The notes under the pieces were generated by a model, which made no database searches, was not told the DNA's origin, and saw nothing but the letters and a program-made list of their open reading frames with translations. Positions 34,747-41,248 of a stretch of DNA of 64,000 bases are shown here, one piece after another. A program made the position numbers and the translations under genes. The stretch is from AA29 sp041481445 (GTDB taxonomy: Bacteria; Acidobacteriota; Vicinamibacteria; Fen-336), in NCBI GenBank assembly GCA_041481445.1, contig JBGPBV010000007.1, forward strand, positions 19,370 to 83,369, given 5' to 3'. Every line of letters starts with the position of its first letter. Position 1 is the first letter of the stretch.

Positions 34747-35141
34747 CAATTCCGCTCTCCGGGCACCGGCGATCCCGCCGGGCCGCCCAGCTCCTTCGCC
34801 ATCTGCGCCCCCGGTGCGGCCGGACGCGGCTGCTCGATCACGATCACGCGGCCGGCCGGCGGCGACTGCAGGCCCAGCTCGCGGGTGGCGATCGCCTCCA
34901 CCCGGTGCAGGTTCTCCAGGCTCGCCTTCTCGAGGCGCAGCTTCCGGTTCTCCTCGAGCAGCCGCTCGCGCTCGCGCGACATCCGGTCCTGGGCGCGCGA
35001 GGTCTCGCGGATCTTGAGGTGGGGCCAGGCGTAGAGCACGAGGCCGCCCACCAGCGTCATCACCAGCAGGAGCAGCCACCACAGGTCGCGGCTGGCGCGG
35101 GGATCGACCTCGCGCACGACCTGGGAGTTGTCGATCTTCAC
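34746..35141 (-). CDS. ftsL: FtsL-like cell division protein
   Basis: A 131-residue bitopic protein in the ftsL position. A short cytoplasmic segment is followed by a helix at about residues 21-39 and a heptad-rich coiled coil at about 48-90 (RERERLLEENRKLRLEKASL), then HRVEAIATRELGL, the conserved FtsL/DivIC end. A Pro-rich tail completes it. It would bridge FtsQ to FtsW-FtsI. GTG start overlaps the rsmH stop (GTGA). Identified by layout and position, since FtsL sequences diverge strongly. Confidence 0.85.
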   Translation of the reverse strand: MKIDNSQVVREVDPRASRDLWWLLLLVMTLVGGLVLYAWPHLKIRETSRAQDRMSRERERLLEENRKLRLEKASLENLHRVEAIATRELGLQSPPAGRVIVIEQPRPAAPGAQMAKELGGPAGSPVPGERN

Positions 35142-36058
35142 GGCTGGACCCGCTCGATCGCTCTCAGGCGCGCGCTGCGCGACCGTGGGTTGCGGCGCGT
35201 CTCCTCCTCCGCCGGGCGGAGCGGCTTCTTCGTGAGCAGCCGGAAGCCGCGCGTGGCCAGGGCGCGGAAGGTCTGCTTGGCCTCGCGGTCCTCGAGGCTG
35301 TGGAACGCGATCACGGCCAGGCGTCCGCCGGCGGCGAGCACGCCCGCGATCCCCTCCAACGCGTCCGCCAGCCCCTCCAGCTCGCGGTTGACCTGGATGC
35401 GCAGGGCCTGGAAGGTCCGGGTCGCGGGGTCGAGGCCGGGACGGCGCGAGCGGCCGGCGGAGCGACGCACGATGTCCGCGAGCTCGGTGGTGGTGGTGAT
35501 CCGCCGCTGGCGGCGCGCCTCCACGATCGCGCGCGCGATCCGGCGGGAGGCGTGCTCGTCGCCCCAGCGGTAGATGAGATCGGCCAGCTCGCGCTCGGGC
35601 AGGCGGTTCACGAGGTCGGCGGCGGTGAACCCCTGGGTGGGGTCCATGCGCATGTCGAGGGGCCCCTCCGCGCCGAAGCTGAAACCGCGCGAGGGCTCGT
35701 CGAGCTGCATCGAGCTCACGCCCATGTCCAGGAGGACGCCGTCGGGGCTCTCCCCCGCCATCCGGTCGGGGACCTCGCGGAAGTCCGCGTGCTCGAAGCG
35801 CACGCGCTCCCCGAAAGCGGCGAGCCTCTCGCGCGCGTGGGCGATCGCGTCCGGGTCGCGGTCGAAGGCGACGAGGCGCCCGTCGGGGGCGCTGCGGCGC
35901 AGGATCTCCGCGGCGTGGCCGCCGAGGCCCACCGTGCCGTCGACGTACAGCCCCCCCCGTCTCACCGCGAGCAGCTCCATCGCCTCCGCGAGCAGGACCG
36001 GCTCGTGCCGCCGGAGGCTTCCACCGCCGTCGCGCGCGGGACCCTCGCTCTCGCCCAC
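35138..36058 (-). CDS. rsmH: 16S rRNA (cytosine-1402-N4) methyltransferase RsmH
   Basis: A 306-residue SAM-dependent methyltransferase, the former MraW. RHEPVLLAEAMELL opens the family domain, VDGTVGLGGHAAEIL is the SAM motif, and DGVLLDMGVSSMQLDEPSRGFSF (in parts) and AFHSLEDREAKQTF are signatures. The start is GTG at 36058, two bases after the mraZ1 stop; the frame stays open upstream but only overlaps mraZ1. Confidence 0.95.
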   Translation of the reverse strand: MGESEGPARDGGGSLRRHEPVLLAEAMELLAVRRGGLYVDGTVGLGGHAAEILRRSAPDGRLVAFDRDPDAIAHARERLAAFGERVRFEHADFREVPDRMAGESPDGVLLDMGVSSMQLDEPSRGFSFGAEGPLDMRMDPTQGFTAADLVNRLPERELADLIYRWGDEHASRRIARAIVEARRQRRITTTTELADIVRRSAGRSRRPGLDPATRTFQALRIQVNRELEGLADALEGIAGVLAAGGRLAVIAFHSLEDREAKQTFRALATRGFRLLTKKPLRPAEEETRRNPRSRSARLRAIERVQP

Positions 36059-36060
36059 AT

Positions 36061-36504
36061 CTAGATCCCGAACCCGGAGAGCACCCGCCCGTCCTCGTCC
36101 GTGAACGGCTCCTTCTTGAACAGGCGCTCGGTGAGGCGCTTCTGGTTCCAGACCGCAAGGTGGTTCTGCAGGCCGAGCACGCTCACGTCGCCGGCCATGG
36201 CCGCGCTCTCGCGCAGGAGCTGGGGGAGCACGACGCGGCCCTGCTTGTCCATCGTCACCGTCTGGCCGAAGAAGTTCACGCGGTCGAGGAAGCGCAGCTT
36301 CGAGGGATTGGTCGACGGCACCTCGGCCAGGCGGCGCTCGATCTCGAGCCACACCGCCATCGGATACACGCGCACGTATTCGCCGGTGACGCTGGTGACG
36401 AACAGCTCCGCGCCGTACTGCTGCTCGATGAGCAGACGGAAGCCGTTCGGGACCTTGAGACGTCCCTTGTCGTCGACGCGCGCCGGATGGTTGCCGCGCA
36501 GCAC
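36061..36504 (-). CDS. mraZ: MraZ transcriptional regulator (copy 1)
   Basis: A 147-residue DNA-binding protein of the AbrB-like double-barrel family. The N-terminal half contains PARVDDKGRLKVPNGFR and the second half TVTMDKQGRVVLPQLLRE, the paired DxKGR/DxQGR motifs of MraZ. It normally forms a ring and represses its own dcw operon by binding direct repeats near the promoter. GTG start. Candidate boxes lie at 36616-36639 within its long leader. Confidence 0.94.
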   Translation of the reverse strand: MLRGNHPARVDDKGRLKVPNGFRLLIEQQYGAELFVTSVTGEYVRVYPMAVWLEIERRLAEVPSTNPSKLRFLDRVNFFGQTVTMDKQGRVVLPQLLRESAAMAGDVSVLGLQNHLAVWNQKRLTERLFKKEPFTDEDGRVLSGFGI

Positions 36505-36557
36505 GTTCGCTCGCTCCGCCGGGGCCCGCTCGCCCGCGAAGGGGAGTCCCCTCCGGG

Positions 36558-36576
36558 GCGAGGTCAGCGACCTCGC
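36558..36576. other. Hairpin in the dcw operon leader
   Basis: GCGAGGTC (36558-36565) pairs perfectly with GACCTCGC (36569-36576) over a 3-base loop, within the roughly 130-base leader between the predicted dcw transcription start and mraZ1. It could shape leader RNA folding. No riboswitch class is recognised. Confidence 0.55.
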
Positions 36577-36615
36577 TCAGTCGCGGCGCTCACGCCCTCT
36601 TTGGGACACGTGACG

Positions 36616-36639
36616 CCACTTTTTTCCACAAAATTCCAC
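36616..36639 (-). promoter_or_regulatory. Candidate MraZ boxes of the dcw promoter
   Basis: On the minus strand GTGG occurs three times at exact 10-base spacing (36639, 36629, 36619 as first bases), with A/T-rich spacers. MraZ is known to bind three or more short G-rich direct repeats spaced about 10 bases. The repeats start about 6 bases after the -10 hexamer, over the predicted transcription start, a position suited to repression. Confidence 0.72.
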
Positions 36640-36644
36640 TCCCG

Positions 36645-36673
36645 AGTCTAGAGGTGACCCGGAGGGCTGTCAA
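36645..36673 (-). promoter_or_regulatory. Predicted sigma-70 promoter of the dcw operon
   Basis: On the minus strand a perfect -35 TTGACA (36668-36673) is followed after 17 bases by TAGACT (36645-36650). It lies just beyond the mraZ2 stop and immediately upstream of the triple GTGG repeat, so the main dcw transcript probably starts near 36638, separate from mraZ2. Confidence 0.75.
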
Positions 36674-36683
36674 GGGGGAAAAG

Positions 36684-37184
36684 TCACATCCGCTTGGGTT
36701 TTTCCTGTGGATGACCGTGCTCGGACGGCCCCGTGGGAGCGGGAGCGGGGGGAAGCGGCCATTGGACGTCGAGGGTAGCGTCCTCGAGGACCTTCTCGGA
36801 CTCGGCCACGAAGGCCTCCCAGCGCTCGGGGGCCCAGACCTCGAACCGGTTCAGGACGCCGATGACCAGGGCCTCGCGGTCGAGCTGCGCGCCGAGGCGC
36901 AACGGCGCGGGCAGGAGGATGCGGCCCTGCACGTCGAGCTCGCAATCGACGGCGCGGCTGGTGAGCAGCCGCGTGAGCGCCTTGGCCGGCTTGCTGAACG
37001 CGGGCAGGGCGCGGAGCTGGCTCTCGAGGCGCGACCACTCGGACGGCGGGTAGGCGGCCAGGCACTGATCGAGCACGGTGACGACGAGCCGCGGCGCGCG
37101 ATCGGCGAGCGCGCGGCGGAACGCCGCGGGCACCGGGAGGCGTCCCTTGGGATCGATCCGGTGGCGATAAGTCCCTTTGAACAC
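36684..37184 (-). CDS. MraZ paralogue (copy 2)
   Basis: A 166-residue second MraZ-family protein directly upstream of mraZ1. FKGTYRHRIDPKGRLPVPAAF and CELDVQGRILLPAPLR are the paired family motifs, and the C-terminal 25 residues are a Pro-rich extension. An open frame begins 45 bases earlier at an ATG (37229), but those codons consist of the repeated GTG boxes and MraZ proteins normally begin right at the FxG motif, so GTG 37184 is preferred. It may bind the same or a related operator as copy 1. No good Shine-Dalgarno is visible. Confidence 0.82.
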   Translation of the reverse strand: MFKGTYRHRIDPKGRLPVPAAFRRALADRAPRLVVTVLDQCLAAYPPSEWSRLESQLRALPAFSKPAKALTRLLTSRAVDCELDVQGRILLPAPLRLGAQLDREALVIGVLNRFEVWAPERWEAFVAESEKVLEDATLDVQWPLPPAPAPTGPSEHGHPQEKPKRM

Positions 37185-37199
37185 AGCGAGCTGGAAGTA

Positions 37200-37227
37200 T
37201 TCCACACTTTCTTCCACTTTTCCACAC
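37200..37227 (-). promoter_or_regulatory. Candidate MraZ boxes upstream of mraZ2
   Basis: On the minus strand GTG recurs at 37227, 37217 and 37207, exact 10-base period: GTGTGGAAAA, GTGGAAGAAA, GTGTGGAATA. The units resemble those in front of mraZ1 (GTGGAA cores). They lie 16-43 bases before the preferred mraZ2 start codon, consistent with autoregulation. Confidence 0.68.
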
Positions 37228-37232
37228 ATGTC

Positions 37233-37277
37233 CTCGGCCCGGCCCGCCGTGGCACCAGAGCGGCGGGCCGGGCCGAG
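37233..37277. repeat. Perfect 17-bp inverted repeat between mraZ2 and folC
   Basis: CTCGGCCCGGCCCGCCG (37233-37249) and its exact reverse complement (37261-37277) flank an 11-base spacer that itself holds TGG/CCA symmetry. It occupies most of the divergent intergenic region, next to the MraZ boxes. It could be a dimer operator or an RNA hairpin in the folC or mraZ2 leader. Confidence 0.85.
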
Positions 37278-37302
37278 CGTCCGTTATCATCCTGACCCCT
37301 TC

Positions 37303-38601
37303 ATGCCGTCCCCTCGTCGCTCGTCGGCTTACCTGGCCTCGCGCATCAAGCTCGGCATGAAGTTCGGGCTGGAGACGATGCGGGCCCTCGTGGCCGCGCT
37401 CGGACATCCCGAGCGCGAGTTCGCGACGATCCTGGTCGCGGGCACCAACGGCAAGGGCTCGGTGGTCGCCTACACCGACGCCGTCCTGCGCGCAAGCGGC
37501 CTGCGCGTCGGCCGCTACACCTCGCCCCACCTCGTGGACGTCAACGAGCGCATCGTGGTCGCCGGGCGTCCCATCACCGACCGCGCCCTCGACCTGGTGG
37601 TGGACGCGGTCCGCGAGGCCGCCGAGGAGCGAGGACGTTCGGGGGCGCTGCCCGCCTCCCCGACCTTCTTCGAGGTCCTGACCGCGGCCGCCCTCGTCCA
37701 CTTCGCGCGCGAGAAGGTCGAGGTGGCCGTCCTCGAGATCGGGATGGGCGGGCGCCTCGACGCCACCAACGTGGCCGACCCGCTGTGCTCGGCCATCGTG
37801 ACCGTCGACCGCGACCACGAGGCCTATCTCGGAAGGACCCTGGGGGCGATCGCGCGCGAGAAGGCGGGCGTCCTGCGAAGGGCTCGGTCCACCGTGCTCG
37901 GGCCGATGGCGGAAGAAGCCCGGGCGGCCATCGAGGAAGAGGCGGCACGGCTGGACGCGCGCCTCCTGGACGTGACGCGCGAGACGACGCTGGCCCCGGA
38001 CGCGAAGGAGGCCGTCACGCTCCATACCCCGTCCCGCGCCTACCGCGGCCTCCGCCCGCTGCGCGGCGCGCACCAGCGCGCCAACCTGGCCGTCGCCGTC
38101 CGCCTCCTCGAGGCGGCACGCGAGGCGGGGGTCGCCGTCGATCTCGGACGGGTGGCGGAGGGCGTGGCGCGCACGCGCTGGCCGGGCCGGCTGCAGCGCC
38201 TCCCCGGGCGGCCGCCGATCCTGGTGGACGGCGCGCACAACCCGGCGGCGGCGCGCGCGCTGGCCGAGGAGCTGCGACGCGAGCGCCCGTTCGTCCTCGT
38301 CTTCGCGGCCATGGCGGACAAGGACATCGCGGAGATGGGACGCATCCTCTTCCCGCTGGCCCAGGCCGTCGTGCTCACACGGCTGGGCGTCGACCGCGCG
38401 GCGCCGCCGGAGGAGATCGCGCGGCGCGTGGGGCCGGCGGCCGCCCGCGCGCACCGCGCGCCCGCCTGGCCGGCCGCCCTGGCCCGGGCCCGGCGCCTGA
38501 CCGGCCCGCGCGGCCTGGTGGTGGCGGCGGGGAGCCTCTACCTGGCGGGCGAGGTGCTGCGGTCGGTGGGCGCGCGCCGCGGCAGCAGGCCGCGGAAGTA
38601 G
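37303..38601 (+). CDS. folC: Folylpolyglutamate/dihydrofolate synthase FolC
   Basis: A 432-residue Mur-ligase-superfamily enzyme that adds glutamate to dihydropteroate and/or folates. GTNGKGSVVAYTDAVLR carries the P-loop near residue 47, YTSPHLVDVNERI is the FolC signature, EIGMGGRLDATNV follows, and VDGAHNPAAARAL is the C-terminal motif. ATG 37303 lies 12 bases after a -10-like TATCAT. The 3' end overlaps the convergent TlpA-like gene by 64 bases. Confidence 0.93.
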   Translation: MPSPRRSSAYLASRIKLGMKFGLETMRALVAALGHPEREFATILVAGTNGKGSVVAYTDAVLRASGLRVGRYTSPHLVDVNERIVVAGRPITDRALDLVVDAVREAAEERGRSGALPASPTFFEVLTAAALVHFAREKVEVAVLEIGMGGRLDATNVADPLCSAIVTVDRDHEAYLGRTLGAIAREKAGVLRRARSTVLGPMAEEARAAIEEEAARLDARLLDVTRETTLAPDAKEAVTLHTPSRAYRGLRPLRGAHQRANLAVAVRLLEAAREAGVAVDLGRVAEGVARTRWPGRLQRLPGRPPILVDGAHNPAAARALAEELRRERPFVLVFAAMADKDIAEMGRILFPLAQAVVLTRLGVDRAAPPEEIARRVGPAAARAHRAPAWPAALARARRLTGPRGLVVAAGSLYLAGEVLRSVGARRGSRPRK

Positions 38602-39095
38602 CCCAGCGCCTCCGGCGTGTCCCACTGCGCGGGACCGACGAAGCGGCGCAGCAGCGCGCCGTCGCGGCCCACGACGAACGTCTCCGGATAGCCGGTCGTC
38701 CGATACTCGGCGGCGGCGTGCGCCTCCGGGTCGCGCAGGATGGGGAAGCTCACGCCGACCTTGGCCACGAAGTCCTGCACCGGCTTGTCGTCGCGGTCCA
38801 CCGCGACCCCGAGGACGACCAGGCCCTCGGGTCCGAGCGCGCGGTGCAGGCGCTCCAGGGAGGGCATCTCCTCGACGCAGGGGGGACACCAGGTCGCCCA
38901 GAAGTTGACGAGCACCACCCGGCCGCGCAGGGCGCCCAGGTCCGTGGTCCCCCCGGAGAGCGCGCGCAGGCGGAAGTCGGGCACCGCCGCCCCCGGCTTG
39001 AGCCCGTAGCCCTTCCGCTCCTGGAGCGAGATGAAGCCGAAGGCGGCCCCGCCCACGATGGCGATGACCGCCGCGAACTTCACGATCTCCTTCAT
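38538..39095 (-). CDS. TlpA-like membrane-anchored thioredoxin
   Basis: A 185-residue protein with a signal anchor (about residues 5-24) and a TlpA/ResA thioredoxin domain. The active site FWATWCPPC has Cys70 and Cys73, with the cis-Pro segment TTGYPETFVV further on. It likely reduces disulfides in periplasmic proteins such as apocytochromes. It is 10 bases downstream of a cysteine-less redoxin gene, suggesting one operon. The last 20 codons overlap the folC 3' end on the other strand. Confidence 0.88.
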   Translation of the reverse strand: MKEIVKFAAVIAIVGGAAFGFISLQERKGYGLKPGAAVPDFRLRALSGGTTDLGALRGRVVLVNFWATWCPPCVEEMPSLERLHRALGPEGLVVLGVAVDRDDKPVQDFVAKVGVSFPILRDPEAHAAAEYRTTGYPETFVVGRDGALLRRFVGPAQWDTPEALGYFRGLLPRRAPTDRSTSPAR

Positions 39096-39105
39096 GCCCG
39101 CGTCC

Positions 39106-39681
39106 TCACATGTGCCCGGGGCCGGGCGCCTCCAGGTATTTCTCCAGGAGCGGCTTCTCCCCGCCGGTGCCCCAGTTGATGCGCTCGGTCCACACCGCCA
39201 TCACCCGGCCCTCGGGATCGAGGAGGTAGGCCTCGGGGTCCTGCGGCGTGCCGTAGGGGCCGGCCAGGCGCGCGCCCCCCGGGTCCGACACGATCGCGAA
39301 GGTCAGGTTGTTGCGCGTGATGAACTCGGCGACCGGGCCCTTCTCCTTGTCCAGGGCGACGGCCACCGTGCGCAGCCCGCGGCGGAAGTAGCGGCGATGC
39401 ATCCGCTCGAGGTAACGGAAGTAGGCGTCGCTTCCCGGCCAGCGCGAGTCGAAGAAGATGAGGACGGTCGGCCCTCCATGCTCGAGGATCAAGGGCGTCG
39501 GCCGCCCCTCGGGGATGGAGGGCAGAGTGAGGTTCGGGGCCATCTGGCCGACGTGGACTCGGGTCGCGCGGGGCGCGCGCGAGTAGAGGTACCCGACCAC
39601 GATCGCGGCCGCGACGGCGGCCCCGAGCAGGACGGCGCCGGCCACCGCCAGCGGCCCGCGCGCCTCTTTCCACGACGCCAC
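39106..39681 (-). CDS. Cysteine-less AhpC/redoxin-like membrane-anchored protein
   Basis: A 191-residue protein with a signal anchor (about 11-33) and a thioredoxin/peroxiredoxin fold: APNLTLPSIPEG, TVLIFFDSRWPGSDAYF at about 72-88, VAVALDKEKGPVAEF and a cis-Pro-like GTPQDPEAYLLDPEG. Where the family carries its catalytic cysteines there is SRWPGS, and no cysteine occurs anywhere. A redox role is unlikely; binding or chaperone roles are possible. GTG start, with TAGAAT 7 bases upstream. Confidence 0.75.
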   Translation of the reverse strand: MASWKEARGPLAVAGAVLLGAAVAAAIVVGYLYSRAPRATRVHVGQMAPNLTLPSIPEGRPTPLILEHGGPTVLIFFDSRWPGSDAYFRYLERMHRRYFRRGLRTVAVALDKEKGPVAEFITRNNLTFAIVSDPGGARLAGPYGTPQDPEAYLLDPEGRVMAVWTERINWGTGGEKPLLEKYLEAPGPGHM

Positions 39682-39688
39682 GCGATCG

Positions 39689-39694
39689 ATTCTA
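39689..39694 (-). promoter_or_regulatory. -10-like TAGAAT, leaderless arrangement
   Basis: TAGAAT on the minus strand ends 7 bases before the GTG of the redoxin-like gene (39681), so transcription would start at or next to the start codon. No clear -35 is seen; the 37-base intergenic region is shared with a divergent promoter. Confidence 0.45.
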
Positions 39695-39706
39695 GACGCG
39701 CTTCGC

Positions 39707-39712
39707 TACAAT
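39707..39712 (+). promoter_or_regulatory. -10-like TACAAT, leaderless arrangement
   Basis: TACAAT differs from the sigma-70 consensus at one position and ends 6 bases before the amidohydrolase ATG at 39719. There is no room for a Shine-Dalgarno after the predicted start site. It faces away from the TAGAAT element at 39689-39694. Confidence 0.5.
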
Positions 39713-39718
39713 CCGGTC

Positions 39719-40885
39719 ATGGCTCGATTGTCGGACGAAGTGCGCGGCCTCCACGGCGACCTGGTCGCTCTCCGCCGCGAGCTGCACCAGCACCCCGAGC
39801 TCGCCTACGCGGAGACGCGCACCGCCGCCCGCGTGGCCGAGATCCTCCGCGGGAGCGGCCTGGAGGTGCGAACGGGCGTGGGCGGCACCGGAGTGATCGC
39901 CAGCCTCGGCAAGGGCGGTGGACCCGCCGTCCTGCTGCGCGCGGACATGGACGCCCTCCCCATCCAGGAGGACAGCGCCGCCCCCTACGCCTCGCGCGTG
40001 CCCGGCGTCATGCACGCCTGCGGGCACGACGGGCACGTGGCGATGGCGGTGACGGCGGCGCGGGCCCTCCTCGCCCGCGGCGTGGCGGGGAGGGTGCGCG
40101 TCCTGTTCCAGCCCGCGGAGGAGGGCGAGGGGGGCGCGCAGGCGGTGATCCGCGACGGCGGGCTCGAGGGGGTCGACGTCGTGCTGGGCGTGCACCTCTG
40201 GAACGAGCTGCCGGTGGGCACCATCGGGGTGAAGGCGGGACCGCTCATGGCCGCGGCGGACCGCCTCCGCATCGTCGTGCACGGCCGCGGGGGCCACGGC
40301 GGCAAGCCGCACCGCGCCGCGGACCCGATCGTGGCCGCGGCCCAGGTGGTGACGGCGCTGCAGACGGTGGTGGCGCGCGAGGTCTCGCCGGTGGAGCCGG
40401 CGGTGGTGACCATCGGCGCCATCCACGGCGGCCAGGCCTTCAACGTCATCCCGGACGAGGTCGTGCTCACGGGGACCATCCGCACCTTCGACGCCGTTCT
40501 GCGCCGGTCGATGCCGGAGCGCATCGCGCGCGTGGCCGGCGGCGTGGCCCGCGCCCTCCAGTGCCGGGCGGAGGTCGAGGTCAAGGCCGGCAACCCGCCC
40601 GTGATCAACCACCCGGACGTGGCCGAGATCGCGCGGCGGGCCGCCCTCCGCGTGGTGGACGAGGAGCACGTCCGGCCTCCGGAGCCGACCATGGGGGGCG
40701 AGGACATGGCCGTCTACTTCGAGAAGGTGCCCGGCTGCTTCGTGTTCGTGGGCTCCGCCAACGCCGCCCGCGGCCTGGACCAGCCGCACCACAGCCCGCG
40801 CTTCGACTTCGACGAGGAGGCGCTGCCCATCGGCTGCGAGTTCCTGCTCGCCGCGGCCGAGGAGGCGATCCGCGCGCGGGGCTAG
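39719..40885 (+). CDS. M20D family amidohydrolase
   Basis: A 388-residue metallopeptidase-family protein related to IAA-amino-acid and hippurate hydrolases and N-acyl-amino-acid deacylases. The metal ligands are visible: CGHDGH with Cys101, His103 and His106, the FQPAEEGEGG segment near 137 with the catalytic Glu pair, and PTMGGEDMAVYFEKVPG near the C-terminus. A small lid domain lies in the middle (GRGGHGGKPH). It likely cleaves N-acyl amino acids. It is convergent with the racemase-like gene beyond the small protein at 40887. Confidence 0.88.
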   Translation: MARLSDEVRGLHGDLVALRRELHQHPELAYAETRTAARVAEILRGSGLEVRTGVGGTGVIASLGKGGGPAVLLRADMDALPIQEDSAAPYASRVPGVMHACGHDGHVAMAVTAARALLARGVAGRVRVLFQPAEEGEGGAQAVIRDGGLEGVDVVLGVHLWNELPVGTIGVKAGPLMAAADRLRIVVHGRGGHGGKPHRAADPIVAAAQVVTALQTVVAREVSPVEPAVVTIGAIHGGQAFNVIPDEVVLTGTIRTFDAVLRRSMPERIARVAGGVARALQCRAEVEVKAGNPPVINHPDVAEIARRAALRVVDEEHVRPPEPTMGGEDMAVYFEKVPGCFVFVGSANAARGLDQPHHSPRFDFDEEALPIGCEFLLAAAEEAIRARG

Positions 40886-40886
40886 C

Positions 40887-41204
40887 TCAGGGCGTGCCGC
40901 GCGACTCGATGAAGTTGAGGATCGCGAACACCACGAGGGCCACGAACACCGCGATCCCCAGGTAGAGGTACGCGCGGCGGTCCTTGCCCTTCACGCCGTC
41001 CCGGAGGTCGCGCGCCTGGCGCTCGGCCACGCGGTCCGGCGGCTCCACGACCAGCTCCGGCGGGGGGCGCAGGGCGGCGGAGGCGGCGCCGGCCAGGGCG
41101 GCCTGCGGCACCAGGCGATCGACCTCCACCGGGGCGATCGCGGTCGGGTCGCGCGGCAACTCCCGGTGGCGACGCTTGGCGCGATGGCGGTGACGGCGGC
41201 TCAT
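40887..41204 (-). CDS. Small tail-anchored-like membrane protein, unknown
   Basis: A 105-residue protein with an Arg/His-rich N-terminus (SRRHRHRAKRRHRE), a Pro/Ala-rich middle and one C-terminal helix (about 79-98, YLYLGIAVFVALVVFAILNF) followed by ESRGTP. It should sit in the inner membrane with its basic end in the cytoplasm, where it could contact nucleic acid or acidic lipids. ATG 41204 has GGGGG upstream. The frame continues upstream only antisense to other genes. The stop is one base from the convergent amidohydrolase stop. Confidence 0.6.
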   Translation of the reverse strand: MSRRHRHRAKRRHRELPRDPTAIAPVEVDRLVPQAALAGAASAALRPPPELVVEPPDRVAERQARDLRDGVKGKDRRAYLYLGIAVFVALVVFAILNFIESRGTP

Positions 41205-41248
41205 GTCGTGGCCCCCGCGGGCGGCCCAATCGTACCCAGGCCCGGCGC

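Noticed and set aside
37185..37229. Start of mraZ2 at ATG 37229
   Set aside because: The added codons are the period-10 GTG repeats, and the family starts at the FxG motif; GTG 37184 is preferred, though not proven.
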